Assembly: GCA_021738065.1 (NCBI GenBank)
Contig: JAIPCT010000016.1
Span: forward strand, 1 to 50,873
Source: Burkholderiaceae bacterium
GTDB lineage: Bacteria > Pseudomonadota > Gammaproteobacteria > Burkholderiales > Rhodocyclaceae
Direction: 5' to 3'
Length of the DNA: 50,873 nucleotides
The position numbers and the translations under genes were made by a program. The number at the start of each line of letters is the position of its first letter. Within the stretch, counting starts at the first letter, position 1. Below the pieces are notes generated by a model, which saw nothing but the letters and a program-made list of their open reading frames with translations, did not search any database and was not told where the DNA came from. Positions 9,466 to 17,792 of this stretch are shown in pieces.

Positions 9466-10629
9466 TCATTTGGCGGGGGCGTCTGCCGCCGCCGTGGCGC
9501 GGGCGCCGACTTTCACGCCCTCGCGCTCCAGCGAAATGACGATGCGCTCGCCCTCGGTCAAGCCTTCGACAATCTCAGTAAACTCCCAGTTTGCGATGCC
9601 GGTCTTGACGATGCGCTCTTCAAGCAATCCGCTGTCGGCATTCAAGACCATGACCCGTCCGCCCTGGATCAGCGCCGAGGTCGGTACCCGCACCACGTTC
9701 TGGTTGCCACTGAGCACGATCTCGACGTCGGCGCTGTAGCCGACCAGCATATTCACGCCGGCCGGCCTCTCGAAATCGACCTCGACATCGACGGTGCGAG
9801 CCTGTTTCTCCACTGCCAGCACGTAGGGTGCGACGCGACGCACCTTACCGTTCAGGGACTGCTTCGGCAAAGCATCAAGCGAAACACGCACCGGCAGGCC
9901 GACAGTGATCTTGGGCGCATCGACTTCATCCATCGGCGCCTTGATGTAGAGACAGGATTCGTCGATCAGATCGATCGCCGGCGGTGTCGGCACTCCCGGC
10001 GGCGAAGGCGTCGAATACTCGCCCAGTTCGCCGACGATCTTTGCCACCGTGCCGTCGAACGGCGCATAAAGCGTCGTGCGGGTCTGCTCGACTCGGGTCA
10101 CACCCACCCGTGCAGCGGCCTGCGCCACGTCGGCACGGGCCGTCTCGCAGGCGGCGGCGCGGGCCACGGCCTCGCTGCGCGCGGCGTCTTCCCGCGCTTC
10201 GGAAACGTAGCCCTTGACCCGCAGCGAGGTCTGTCGCTCGGCCTCGCGCAAGGCGCTGGCGGCCGTGGAACACACCTCCTTGACCCTTTGCGCCGACACG
10301 GTGCGCTGGGCTTCGGCCAGCGATTGTTGCGCCTTCTGGTCGTCGTTCCACAATTTCATCAGCAACTGACCCTTCTTCACGCGGTCGCCTTCCTTGACGC
10401 CGAGGTACTCGATGCGGCCGCCCATGATGGTCGACAGGCGCGTACGCTGGCAGGCCTCCACCGTGCCGGCGCGGGTATTGACGACGGTTGACTCGACAGT
10501 GCCGCGATCTATGGTCTTGAGCACCACCACCACCGGTTTGGTGCGCGTGGTCCAGTAGAAAGCGCCAATCAGCAGGGCGACAAGGAAAACGGCCGGCAGG
10601 ATGCGGCGCAAAAAGATGGATGTATTCAT
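9466..10629 (-). CDS. HlyD/MacA-type periplasmic adaptor protein
   Basis: 387-residue membrane fusion protein. A single N-terminal membrane anchor (residues 10-26, LPAVFLVALLIGAFYW) is followed by a barrel-sandwich half containing GGRIEYLGVKEGDRVKKGQLL, a long alanine-rich helical hairpin (about 95-175), the second lipoyl half LYAPFDGTVAKI, and beta-barrel/membrane-proximal domains ending in EGLTEGERIVISLEREGVKVG. This is the order of the MacA and RND adaptors. It would link the permease pair to an outer-membrane TolC-like channel, which is not in the window. It is the first gene of the minus-strand directon; the divergent ArsC-like gene starts 128 bases away. Confidence 0.92.
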   Translation of the reverse strand: MNTSIFLRRILPAVFLVALLIGAFYWTTRTKPVVVVLKTIDRGTVESTVVNTRAGTVEACQRTRLSTIMGGRIEYLGVKEGDRVKKGQLLMKLWNDDQKAQQSLAEAQRTVSAQRVKEVCSTAASALREAERQTSLRVKGYVSEAREDAARSEAVARAAACETARADVAQAAARVGVTRVEQTRTTLYAPFDGTVAKIVGELGEYSTPSPPGVPTPPAIDLIDESCLYIKAPMDEVDAPKITVGLPVRVSLDALPKQSLNGKVRRVAPYVLAVEKQARTVDVEVDFERPAGVNMLVGYSADVEIVLSGNQNVVRVPTSALIQGGRVMVLNADSGLLEERIVKTGIANWEFTEIVEGLTEGERIVISLEREGVKVGARATAAADAPAK

Positions 10630-10695
10630 GGCGAGTAATTATGCCGTGTTTGAGGCCTGTTCGCGCGGCCCCCGCCGGGAGCTTGAGGCCGTGTT

Positions 10696-10704
10696 TGTTA
10701 TGAT
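10696..10704 (+). promoter_or_regulatory. Putative extended -10 promoter for the ArsC-like/hslO genes
   Basis: TGTTATGAT fits the extended -10 pattern TGnTATAAT with one mismatch and lies 53 bases before the ATG at 10758. No convincing -35 box is visible at the right distance. Confidence 0.35.
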
Positions 10705-10757
10705 TCGGGCGTGCTTTCCTCCCCAACCGCCCCGCCGATTTCCGTCCGCGCATCGCC

Positions 10758-11105
10758 ATGATCAAAATCCACGGCATCAAGAACTGCGACACCATGAAGA
10801 AGGTGTTTGCCTGGTGCGACGCCAACGGCGTGCGCTACGAGTTTCACGACTACAAGAAGCTGGGCGTGCCGCGCGAAGCCCTGCTGCAATGGTGCCGTGC
10901 CCTGGGCTGGCAGACGCTGATCAATCGCAAGGGCCCGACCTGGCGCAAGCTGAACCCCGAGCAGCAGGCGGTCAGCACCCAGAGCCAGGCCGTGACCCTG
11001 ATGATGGAACACTCCAGCCTGATTCGCCGCCCGCTGACGGAAAACGACGCCGGGCAGTATCTGATCGGCTTCGATCCGACCGTGTTCGACAGTTTTGTGC
11101 GCTGA
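10758..11105 (+). CDS. ArsC/Spx-like family protein (YffB type)
   Basis: 115-residue thioredoxin-fold protein of the arsenate-reductase-like family. The N-terminal IKIHGIKNCDTMKKVFAWC carries the single active-site-type cysteine followed by DTMKK, the YffB pattern, not CxxC. WRKLNPEQQ and the C-terminal RRPLTENDAG.YLIGF match the family, including the conserved RP segment near the end. The biological role of YffB proteins is not settled; reductase activity with glutathione has been proposed from structure. The stop codon overlaps the hslO start by one base (TGATG), so it is translationally coupled to a redox-chaperone gene. Confidence 0.88.
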   Translation: MIKIHGIKNCDTMKKVFAWCDANGVRYEFHDYKKLGVPREALLQWCRALGWQTLINRKGPTWRKLNPEQQAVSTQSQAVTLMMEHSSLIRRPLTENDAGQYLIGFDPTVFDSFVR

Positions 11106-11965
11106 TGGATGCCGTTCATCGCTTCTTGCTGGAAGACCTGGATATCCGCGGCGCGCTGGTGCAACTCGGCCCGTCCTGGGCGGCGATGACCGCACGTCGC
11201 AGCTACGCGACGCCGGTACGCGATCTGCTGGGCGAACTGGCGGCCGTGACGGCCCTGATGGGCAGCAACCTGAAGACGCCGGGGCGCTTGAGCTTCCAGT
11301 TGCAGGGCCACGGCCCGGTGTCGATGCTGCTGATGGAATGCAACGAAAACCTGCAGATGCGCGGTACCGCCAAAAGCAAACTGGCGCCGGATGCCGAAAC
11401 CCATATCGCCGGCGTCGGCGACCTGCTGGGCGACGGCCGCCTGGTGCTGACGCTGCACCCCGATACCGCGCCGCAGCCCTACCAGAGCGTGGTGCCGATC
11501 ACCGGAGATACGCTGGCGACTATCTTCGAACACTATCTGGCACAGTCGGAACAGCAGCCCGCGAGGCTGTGGCTGGCAGCAAGCGCCGAGACCGCCTGCG
11601 GCCTGTTCCTGCAAAAACTGCCTGACGCCGATACGCGCGACGCCGACGGCTGGAATCGCATCGAAACCCTGGCCTCGACGGTACGCCCCGAGGAACTCGC
11701 GCTGCCGCCGGAAACTCTGCTCACGCGCTTGTTTGCCACGGAAAACGTGCGCCTGTTCGCGCCTCGCCCGGCGACCTGGCACTGCCCGCGCGACGAAGAG
11801 AAAGTGCGCAACATGCTGCTTTCGCTGGGTCGCGAGGAGCTTGAAAGCATGCTCGCCGATGCCGAAATCATCGCCATCGAGGACGAGATCTGCGGCCATG
11901 AATACCGCTTCGGCCCGGACATCATCGATGAGCTGTTTCCGCCCGACGGGCGGTTGCTGCATTGA
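11105..11965 (+). CDS. hslO: Hsp33 chaperonin (HslO) with incomplete zinc-cysteine switch
   Basis: 286-residue cytoplasmic holdase chaperone. The N-terminal region (FLLEDLDIRGALVQL, then GSNLKTPGRLSFQLQG) and the middle (VPITGDTLATIFEHYLAQSEQ) match Hsp33 along its length. Family members hold zinc with four cysteines arranged CxC and CxxC near the C-terminus and are activated by oxidation. Here the first pair reads Cys227-Pro-Arg229 and the second Asp260-Glu-Ile-Cys263, so only two of the four cysteines remain, although the surrounding motif (GREELESMLAD, CGHEYRF) is intact. Zinc binding and redox control are probably changed. Start ATG overlaps the previous stop as TGATG. Confidence 0.93.
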   Translation: MDAVHRFLLEDLDIRGALVQLGPSWAAMTARRSYATPVRDLLGELAAVTALMGSNLKTPGRLSFQLQGHGPVSMLLMECNENLQMRGTAKSKLAPDAETHIAGVGDLLGDGRLVLTLHPDTAPQPYQSVVPITGDTLATIFEHYLAQSEQQPARLWLAASAETACGLFLQKLPDADTRDADGWNRIETLASTVRPEELALPPETLLTRLFATENVRLFAPRPATWHCPRDEEKVRNMLLSLGREELESMLADAEIIAIEDEICGHEYRFGPDIIDELFPPDGRLLH

Positions 11966-12009
11966 TGAAAATCCTGTTTCAGGTTTCCGCTTTGCCATTG
12001 GCTTGCTGA
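11965..12009 (+). CDS. Possible 14-codon coupling mini-ORF
   Basis: A short frame opens with an ATG overlapping the hslO stop (TGATG at 11963-11967), encodes MKILFQVSALPLAC and stops with TGA at 12007-12009, one base before the TTG start of the next gene. The position would let ribosomes leaving hslO reach the weak TTG start. No ribosome site or homology supports it as a functional peptide. Confidence 0.25.
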   Translation: MKILFQVSALPLAC

Positions 12010-12010
12010 C

Positions 12011-12766
12011 TTGAACATCGACATCAGCGAGGAAGCGGGCGTCCGCTACCTGCATTTCGGATCGAGCTGGATTCAGGGCGCGATGCGCATGGCGCGACCC
12101 TATGCGCTGGAACTCGAATACACCCGCGAGATGATGGTGCCGCTGCTGTTGCAGGCCGAAGACTGGCCGCGACGTGTGTTGCAGATCGGGCTGGGGGCCG
12201 GCTCGCTGACCAAGTTTCTCTATCGCTACCGGCCGCAGGCCAAGCTCACCGTGGTCGAAATCGAGCCGCGCGTGGAGGCCGCCGCACGGCAATTTTTCAA
12301 GCTGCCGGACGATCCCGCCCGCATCGAGATTCGCCATGGCGACGGCGCCGATTTCATGGCCCGCTCGAAGAAACGCTATGACCTGATTCTGGTCGACGGC
12401 TTCGATGCCGACGCCCGAACCGGCCGGCTCGATACGCTGCCCTTCTACCTCGACTGCCGCGCCCGGCTGGCCGACGACGGACTGCTGTGCGTCAACCTGC
12501 TCTCGCGACGCAAGGATTTCAGCAAGAGCGTGGCGCGCCTGAACGACGCCTTCGACGGTCGTGCCATCGCCTTCCCCTCCTGCGACAGCGGCAATGCCAT
12601 CGCGCTGGGTGCACCGGGCAAACTCGCCGTCTCGCCAGCGCCGACTTTTGAGGAATTGAAGGCCGCTGCCAAAAGTCTGAAGCAGGCCAGCAACCTCAAC
12701 CTGTTGCCGACCCTGACCCGGCTCGCGCAATCGCGCCATTTTGCCGGCGGCGTCCTCTGTCTGTGA
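12011..12766 (+). CDS. Spermidine-synthase-like / class I SAM-dependent enzyme
   Basis: 251-residue protein of the polyamine aminopropyltransferase fold. Visible are YALELEYTREMM, the nucleotide-binding strand RVLQIGLGAGSLTKFL, the acidic end VVEIEPRVE, the HGDGADFM segment and YDLILVDGFDADA. True spermidine synthases have GGGDG where this has GLGAGS, and the catalytic aspartate region is not canonical, so it is more likely a spermidine-synthase-like protein of unknown substrate. A stop at 11966-11968 in the same frame and no in-frame ATG or GTG before 12011 make TTG at 12011 the earliest start. It follows hslO closely and precedes a DMT transporter gene by 7 bases. Confidence 0.83.
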   Translation: MNIDISEEAGVRYLHFGSSWIQGAMRMARPYALELEYTREMMVPLLLQAEDWPRRVLQIGLGAGSLTKFLYRYRPQAKLTVVEIEPRVEAAARQFFKLPDDPARIEIRHGDGADFMARSKKRYDLILVDGFDADARTGRLDTLPFYLDCRARLADDGLLCVNLLSRRKDFSKSVARLNDAFDGRAIAFPSCDSGNAIALGAPGKLAVSPAPTFEELKAAAKSLKQASNLNLLPTLTRLAQSRHFAGGVLCL

Positions 12767-12773
12767 TTCTGCC

Positions 12774-13721
12774 ATGAACCCCTCCGCCATTGATCATCGC
12801 CGCGGCAGCCTGTACATGCTGCTGGTCATTGTCATCTGGGGCGGCCTGCCGCCGGCCGGCAAATCGGCATTGCATATGGTCGATCCCTACTGGATAACGG
12901 CCATGCGTTTCGGCTTCGCCGCCTGCGTCTTCCTTGCCCTGTTATGGCTTCGCGAGGGCCGCGGCGCAATCAGCACGGACGGACAACTGAAGAAGATCGC
13001 GCTGTTCGGCGCGCTCGGCTTTGCCGGATTCGGCATCACGCTGTTCGAAGGCCTGCGACTGACGCGTCCCGAGATTGCGGCCATGATTCTTGCCCTGGGA
13101 CCGATTCAGGTGGCAATTTTCCAGTGGTGGCGAAGCCGCCGGCGACCCGACAACTTCACGCTTGCCGCGATTGCCTTCGCGCTACTGGGTGAAGGCCTGG
13201 TGCTCACCGCCGGCGATGTCACGCGCCTCAGCGGCGGCGATGCGCTGGGCAACGGCCTGGTGTTCGCCGCTTCCCTGTTCTGGACCGCATATACGCTGGG
13301 CGGTCAGCAGTTTCCCGGCTGGTCGCCGGTGCGCTATACGGCGCTGTCATGCTCGCTGGGCTGGATCGCGATCGCGATGGTGCTCGGCATCGCCACGCTT
13401 GCCGGCCACAGCAAGCCGCCGCAAGCGGAACAACTGTTGGCCGTCTGGCCGCAGCTGACCTACATCATCCTCTGCGTCTCGGTGCTCGCGATACTCATGT
13501 GGAACATGGCCGTTGCAAAAATCGGCCCGCTGAATGCCGGCTTGTTCGCCAACTTCGCGCCGGTGATCACGTATCTGATCGCCATCGTCCAGGGGCGCCT
13601 GCCGGCGAATCTCGAGTTGATGGGTGCGGCGATCGTGCTGCTTGCCCTGATTGCCAACAACCGCCACCAAAGCCGCAAGGCAGGCCGACTGGTCCGACCC
13701 GTTACGCCGCCATTTGAGTGA
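12774..13721 (+). CDS. DMT-superfamily (EamA) transporter
   Basis: 315-residue inner-membrane protein with about ten hydrophobic helices in two EamA repeats. The first repeat starts SLYMLLVIVIWGGLPPAGKSAL and the second is around GLVFAASLFWTAYTLGGQQF. This family exports metabolites such as amino acids or nucleosides; no substrate can be assigned. The ATG at 12774-12776 lies 7 bases after the upstream stop. Its 3' end overlaps the 3' end of the convergent nagZ by 20 bases. Confidence 0.88.
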   Translation: MNPSAIDHRRGSLYMLLVIVIWGGLPPAGKSALHMVDPYWITAMRFGFAACVFLALLWLREGRGAISTDGQLKKIALFGALGFAGFGITLFEGLRLTRPEIAAMILALGPIQVAIFQWWRSRRRPDNFTLAAIAFALLGEGLVLTAGDVTRLSGGDALGNGLVFAASLFWTAYTLGGQQFPGWSPVRYTALSCSLGWIAIAMVLGIATLAGHSKPPQAEQLLAVWPQLTYIILCVSVLAILMWNMAVAKIGPLNAGLFANFAPVITYLIAIVQGRLPANLELMGAAIVLLALIANNRHQSRKAGRLVRPVTPPFE

Positions 13722-14721
13722 TGGCCGCCTTCGCCGCGGCGCAACGCGGCGCATCTGCCCGCCATCCGGTTGCGGGCAGCAGGCGCTCCAGGCGCGCCGC
13801 GCGCACCGGATCGTGCGCCGGCTTCCAGTTCGTCAGTACGCTGGCCACCGCATCCGGGGCGTTGCACACCAGCAGTACATCGCAACCCGCATTCCAGGCG
13901 GCTTCCGCGCGGTGAACCATGTCGCCGGCGAAACTGGCGCCTTCCATCGACAGGTCGTCGCTGAAAATCACGCCATCAAACTTGAACTCCTTGCGCAGCA
14001 TGTCCAGCCACACAGGTGAAAAGCCGGCGGGCCGCGCATCAACCTGAGGGTAGATGACATGCGCCGGCATCACCGCATCGAGCTTGAGATGCCGGTAAGG
14101 TTCCAGGTCCGGCGCCATGTCGGCCAGGCTGCGCTCATCGACCGGAATCGTCAAATGGGAGTCCGCCGCGACCCAGCCGTGACCGGGAAAGTGCTTGCCG
14201 CAACAGCCCATGTCCGCTGCCCGCAAGCCTTCGATCAAGGCCCCGGCCAATGCCGCGACTGCCGCTGGATCACGGTGAAATGCCCGATCGCCGATCACGC
14301 CGCTGGGGCCCCAGTCGAGATCGAGCACCGGCGTGAAGGAGAGATCGACACCGCACGCCCGCAGCTCTGCCGCCAGGAGATAGCCAATATCGGCGGCGGC
14401 GGCCCGTGCGGCGACCGGGTCCCGATCCCAGAGTTCGCCCAGTCGGCGCATTGGTGGCAGATGTGTAAAGCCGGTTCGGCAGCGCTGGACGCGCCCGCCT
14501 TCGTGATCGATGGCAATCGGCAGCATCGGCGAACGCAGCGCATGAATCGAAGCACACAGCGCGGTCAATTGCTCTGTGTCGCGGTAGTTGCGGGCGAACA
14601 GGATGACGCCACCGATCAGCGGATGAAGCAGGCGTTCGCGATCAAGCTCGGACAGTTCAAGACCGACGATGTCGATCATCAGCGGACCCAAGGGGCGTGC
14701 ACCGGCAGGTATGGAGTTCAT
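13702..14721 (-). CDS. nagZ: Beta-N-acetylhexosaminidase NagZ
   Basis: 339-residue cytoplasmic glycoside hydrolase of family 3. It removes N-acetylglucosamine from anhydromuropeptides during peptidoglycan recycling. The motifs AIDHEGGRVQR, GKHFPGHG, the ADSH histidine of the flexible loop and the nucleophile segment FSDDLSMEG are all present, and length is as expected. The ATG overlaps the acpS stop codon (ATGA at 14718-14721). It is the last gene of the lepA-to-nagZ run on the minus strand and meets the DMT transporter gene tail to tail. Confidence 0.95.
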   Translation of the reverse strand: MNSIPAGARPLGPLMIDIVGLELSELDRERLLHPLIGGVILFARNYRDTEQLTALCASIHALRSPMLPIAIDHEGGRVQRCRTGFTHLPPMRRLGELWDRDPVAARAAAADIGYLLAAELRACGVDLSFTPVLDLDWGPSGVIGDRAFHRDPAAVAALAGALIEGLRAADMGCCGKHFPGHGWVAADSHLTIPVDERSLADMAPDLEPYRHLKLDAVMPAHVIYPQVDARPAGFSPVWLDMLRKEFKFDGVIFSDDLSMEGASFAGDMVHRAEAAWNAGCDVLLVCNAPDAVASVLTNWKPAHDPVRAARLERLLPATGWRADAPRCAAAKAAITQMAA

Positions 14722-15095
14722 TGGGTTTCCAGAACGACAAACGCGACGGCGTAATCCTGCTCGTCGCTGATTGAAAGATGGGCGATCAGCCCGCGCTCGG
14801 CGATATGGGCTGCCAGGGCGGGAGCGAGCGTAAAACCGGGCTTGCCCAGTGCATCGTGGCTGACCGCAATGTCGGGCAACAGCAAAGGTGCGCGAATACC
14901 GGTGCCAAAGGCTTTGCCCAGCGCCTCTTTGGCGGCAAAGCGCTTGGCCAGGAAGCGTGCCGGGTCCTTGCTGCTACGGCAGGGCTCACGCTCGTCCGGC
15001 GCGAGCATTTTTTCCAGTCCGCGTTCGCCGTGGCGCGTCCAGTAGTCAGCCATCCGTGCGACTGCAACGATGTCGGTGCCGATGCCGAAAATCAT
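14718..15095 (-). CDS. acpS: Holo-[acyl-carrier-protein] synthase AcpS
   Basis: 125-residue enzyme that moves 4'-phosphopantetheine from CoA to the serine of acyl carrier protein. The N-terminal GIGTDIVAVAR supplies the magnesium-binding aspartate and FLAKRFAAKEALGKAFGTG the second signature with its glutamate. The ATG at 15093-15095 has GGAGG 5 bases upstream. It lies 37 bases after pdxJ and overlaps nagZ. Its substrate, AcpP, is encoded about 14 kb away at 29303-29542. Confidence 0.96.
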   Translation of the reverse strand: MIFGIGTDIVAVARMADYWTRHGERGLEKMLAPDEREPCRSSKDPARFLAKRFAAKEALGKAFGTGIRAPLLLPDIAVSHDALGKPGFTLAPALAAHIAERGLIAHLSISDEQDYAVAFVVLETQ

Positions 15096-15132
15096 TCAGC
15101 CTCCGTCAAAAAGGGAAGTGGAAGGCAAACGC

Positions 15133-15879
15133 TCAGCATTGCGCCTCGCGCATCAGGCGTTTCATTTCGGCCACCGCCTCACGCATGCCGACGAAGATGG
15201 CGCGGCTGACGACTGCATGTCCGATGTGCAGTTCGCGAATGCCGGGCAAGGCCGCCACCGGCTGCACATTGAAGTAGTTGAGCGCGTGGCCGGCGTTGAA
15301 GCGCATGCCGGCGGCGCGAACCGCGACGCCGGCGATGCGGATCTTCTCCAGTTCGGCTTGCACCGGGGGGCTTTCGATATCGCGCCCGCGACTGTAAAAG
15401 GTATGAGCATAGGGTCCGGTGTGGATTTCGCAAACGCGCACCCCGATACGGGCGGCCGCTTCCACCTGTGGCAGTTCGGCGTCGATGAATACGCTGGTGA
15501 GGATGCCTGCACCGGCAAGGCGCGCCACTACTTCGCGCAAGCGCGCTTCCTGCCCCGCCACATCCAGCCCGCCTTCGGTGGTGATCTCGTGCCGGCCTTC
15601 CGGCACCAGCATCGCCATTTCGGGCTTGACCAGACAGGCAATGCCGACCATCTCGTCGGTCGCCGCCATTTCCAGATTGAGCTTGATGTGCGTCAGTTCG
15701 CGCAAACGCCGCACGTCGTGATCCTGGATGTGGCGACGGTCCTCGCGCAGGTGCACCGTGATTCCGTCGGCCCCACCCAGATGCGCCTCGACGGCCGCCC
15801 AGACGGGATCCGGTTCGTGTGTCTTTCTCGCCTCGCGAACTGTTGCCACGTGGTCGATATTCACGCCTAGTTCAATCAT
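15133..15879 (-). CDS. pdxJ: Pyridoxine 5'-phosphate synthase PdxJ
   Basis: 248-residue TIM-barrel enzyme that condenses 1-deoxy-D-xylulose 5-phosphate with 3-amino-2-oxopropyl phosphate in the DXP-dependent vitamin B6 pathway. The N-terminus ELGVNIDHVATVREAR is the family signature; TVHLREDRRHIQD, LEMAATDEMV and FNAGHALNYFNV follow in the usual order. The ATG at 15877-15879 has GGAG close upstream. The gap to recO upstream is 207 bases and holds a large inverted repeat; downstream acpS follows at 37 bases, the usual pdxJ-acpS pairing. Confidence 0.96.
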   Translation of the reverse strand: MIELGVNIDHVATVREARKTHEPDPVWAAVEAHLGGADGITVHLREDRRHIQDHDVRRLRELTHIKLNLEMAATDEMVGIACLVKPEMAMLVPEGRHEITTEGGLDVAGQEARLREVVARLAGAGILTSVFIDAELPQVEAAARIGVRVCEIHTGPYAHTFYSRGRDIESPPVQAELEKIRIAGVAVRAAGMRFNAGHALNYFNVQPVAALPGIRELHIGHAVVSRAIFVGMREAVAEMKRLMREAQC

Positions 15880-15938
15880 GTCTTCTCCGTCCTGCCACCA
15901 ATAAATCGAGAAATGCTAATCCTGAAAAAATCAGTTGA

Positions 15939-16073
15939 ACCACAGAGACACAGAGAACACAGAGGAAAAATAAAGCTCTGCGCGGTAACGCCGGATCACC
16001 CAATGGGTGAGAGGCCACCGACCCATAACGCGTTGATTCACCGTCTTTCTCTGTGCCTCTGTGTCTCTGTGGT
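15939..16073. repeat. Inverted repeat, member 2 of the ACCAC-CACRGMGA hairpin family
   Basis: ACCACAGAGACACAGAG at 15939-15955 is perfectly inverted at 16057-16073, and similarity extends further inwards (another CACAGAG unit on each side), with about 75 bases between. It lies between recO and pdxJ. A 72-codon frame across it reads as low-complexity HRGTEKDG and FLCVLCVSVV, which is a by-product of the repeat. Confidence 0.75.
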
Positions 16074-16086
16074 GAGGTTTTTAGGT

Positions 16087-16860
16087 TCATAGTTCCTGCA
16101 ACTCCATGAAAACCCGCCGCGATTGAAGCGACTTTCCGCCCATGTGATGCGTGATCAACTGCCGCATCAACTGCCGGCTTTCCAGGCGTGTTCGCGGGTC
16201 GGAATAATCATCGGCAACCATGTCGAGCAGTGTCTTGCCGCACAGGCTGGACGCTTCACCCGCGAGGCTATCACCAGTGCCGGCGCCATAACGGATATTC
16301 ATTTCCCCGGGTTTGCTGCCAGGGACCTTCGCCACCGGGCCGCGCTCGACCAGATAGGTGTATTCCCTTTCGGGCACGACGGGCCGCCCGGTCTCCAATT
16401 CGACATCGAGCGTCAGGCCGTAACCCAGTTCCTTCAACAGCGTTTTCTCGAAGCGACGCAGCTCCGGCGCATCGGCCGCACCGGCGGCCAAGGCATGCAG
16501 GGCCGCCGCGTAGGCATCGAACAGCGCACCGTGAGGATCCTCCCGCGGCAGCATTTTCAGCAGCAGCTCGTTCAGATAATAGCCGAGCAACAAGCAACGA
16601 CCGCCGAGCAGGGGCATGCCGCCAAGCCACTCGGCCTTGGCCAGAGTCTTGACCTCGCCACCGCCAAACCAGCCCAGTTCGAGCGGTTGAAACGACATCA
16701 GGACTCCCCGCATCGCGGAACGAGGCCGCCGTGCGCCGCGCGCCACCAGGGGTACGCGACCGTGATTGCGCGTAAAAATGTCGACCACGAGACTGGTCTC
16801 GCTGTAGGGATGCATATGCAGAACAAAGGCCGACTCGCCGTCGACACGCTTGGCGCTCAC
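16087..16860 (-). CDS. recO: DNA repair protein RecO
   Basis: 257-residue recombination mediator that helps load RecA onto single-stranded DNA with RecF and RecR. The N-terminal OB fold reads AFVLHMHPYSETSLVVDIFTR and GRVPLVARGARRPRS. The central helical part contains GYYLNELLLKMLPREDP, which is characteristic of RecO, and LLKELGYGLTLD follows. The start is GTG at 16858-16860; no better ATG is available close by. It begins 44 bases after the era stop codon. Confidence 0.93.
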   Translation of the reverse strand: MSAKRVDGESAFVLHMHPYSETSLVVDIFTRNHGRVPLVARGARRPRSAMRGVLMSFQPLELGWFGGGEVKTLAKAEWLGGMPLLGGRCLLLGYYLNELLLKMLPREDPHGALFDAYAAALHALAAGAADAPELRRFEKTLLKELGYGLTLDVELETGRPVVPEREYTYLVERGPVAKVPGSKPGEMNIRYGAGTGDSLAGEASSLCGKTLLDMVADDYSDPRTRLESRQLMRQLITHHMGGKSLQSRRVFMELQEL

Positions 16861-16904
16861 GATGTCAGGTCCGGTCGCAACGCAAGACAGTCATATGCGG
16901 CCGC

Positions 16905-17792
16905 CTAATCGTAGCCCAGGCTCTTCAGGGCGCGCTCATCGTCGGCCCAGCCGCCTTTGACCTTGACCCAGGTTTCGAGCCAGACCTTGCCGCCAAACAG
17001 GGTTTCCATTTCCTTGCGGGCATCCGTCGAGATTCGCTTCATTCGCTCACCGGCTTTGCCGATGACTATGGCGCGGTGCCCTGCCCGATCGACGATCACC
17101 GCGGCATGAATCCGCCGCAACTCGCCTTCCTGTTCGAACTTCTCGATTTCCACCGCAATGCCATAGGGCAGTTCCTCGCCAAGGTTGCGGAACAGTTTCT
17201 CGCGCAGGATCTCCGACGCCATGAACCGTTCGGAGCGATCGGTAATGTCGTCCGCATCGAATACCGGCGGCGATTGCGGCAAATAGCGCGCGACGGCCGT
17301 GAGCAGCTCCTTTGTTCCGATGCCCTTTTCAGCCGAAAGCGGCACCAGTTCGGCAAACTCGTGCAGTACCGAGATCTTGGCGATGAACGGCAGCAGCTCG
17401 GCCTTGTTGGCGAGCCGGTCTATCTTGTTGATCACCAGCACCACCGGCGTGTCGGCGGGCAGCATGCGCAGGATCTCGGCTTCGCCGGCACCCCAGTTGC
17501 CGGCTTCCACCACCAGCAGAATCACGTCGACGTCGGCGAACGTCGAGGTCACGCTGCGGTTCATCAGCCGGTTGAGCGCGTTCTTGTGCGTCATCTGAAA
17601 ACCGGGGGTATCGACAAAAATAAACTGGGCATCATCGGTGGTCAGTACCCCGTGAATACGATGCCGTGTGGTCTGCGCCTTCTTCGAGGTGATGCTGACC
17701 TTGGCGCCTACCAGACGATTGGTCAAGGTCGACTTGCCGACATTCGGACGGCCGATGACGGCCAGGTAGCCGGTGCGGAATTCAGGATTCAT
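16905..17792 (-). CDS. era: GTPase Era
   Basis: 295-residue GTPase that binds 16S rRNA near its 3' end and assists 30S subunit maturation. G1 [10 protein letters not shown]3 DTPGFQ, G4 NKIDR and the effector region TTRHRIHGV are clear, and the C-terminal KH domain contains [13 protein letters not shown]. The ATG at 17790-17792 has GGAG 8 bases upstream and overlaps the rnc stop as ATGA, which rules out a longer frame reaching 17894. The rnc-era pairing is conserved in proteobacteria and couples rRNA processing with ribosome assembly. Confidence 0.97.
   Translation of the reverse strand: MNPEFRTGYLAVIGRPNVGKSTLTNRLVGAKVSITSKKAQTTRHRIHGVLTTDDAQFIFVDTPGFQMTHKNALNRLMNRSVTSTFADVDVILLVVEAGNWGAGEAEILRMLPADTPVVLVINKIDRLANKAELLPFIAKISVLHEFAELVPLSAEKGIGTKELLTAVARYLPQSPPVFDADDITDRSERFMASEILREKLFRNLGEELPYGIAVEIEKFEQEGELRRIHAAVIVDRAGHRAIVIGKAGERMKRISTDARKEMETLFGGKVWLETWVKVKGGWADDERALKSLGYD

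Noticed and set aside
12011-12766. Calling the gene speE (spermidine synthase)
   Set aside because: The GGGDG-type motif and the canonical catalytic aspartate region are missing; no speD or other polyamine gene is adjacent.
13702-13721. 20-base tail-to-tail overlap of the DMT transporter gene and nagZ
   Set aside because: Short convergent overlaps are common in compact genomes and need no special explanation.
15872-16090. A 72-codon frame between recO and pdxJ
   Set aside because: Its sequence is the translation of the inverted repeat (CACAGAG units), with no ribosome site and no conserved domain.
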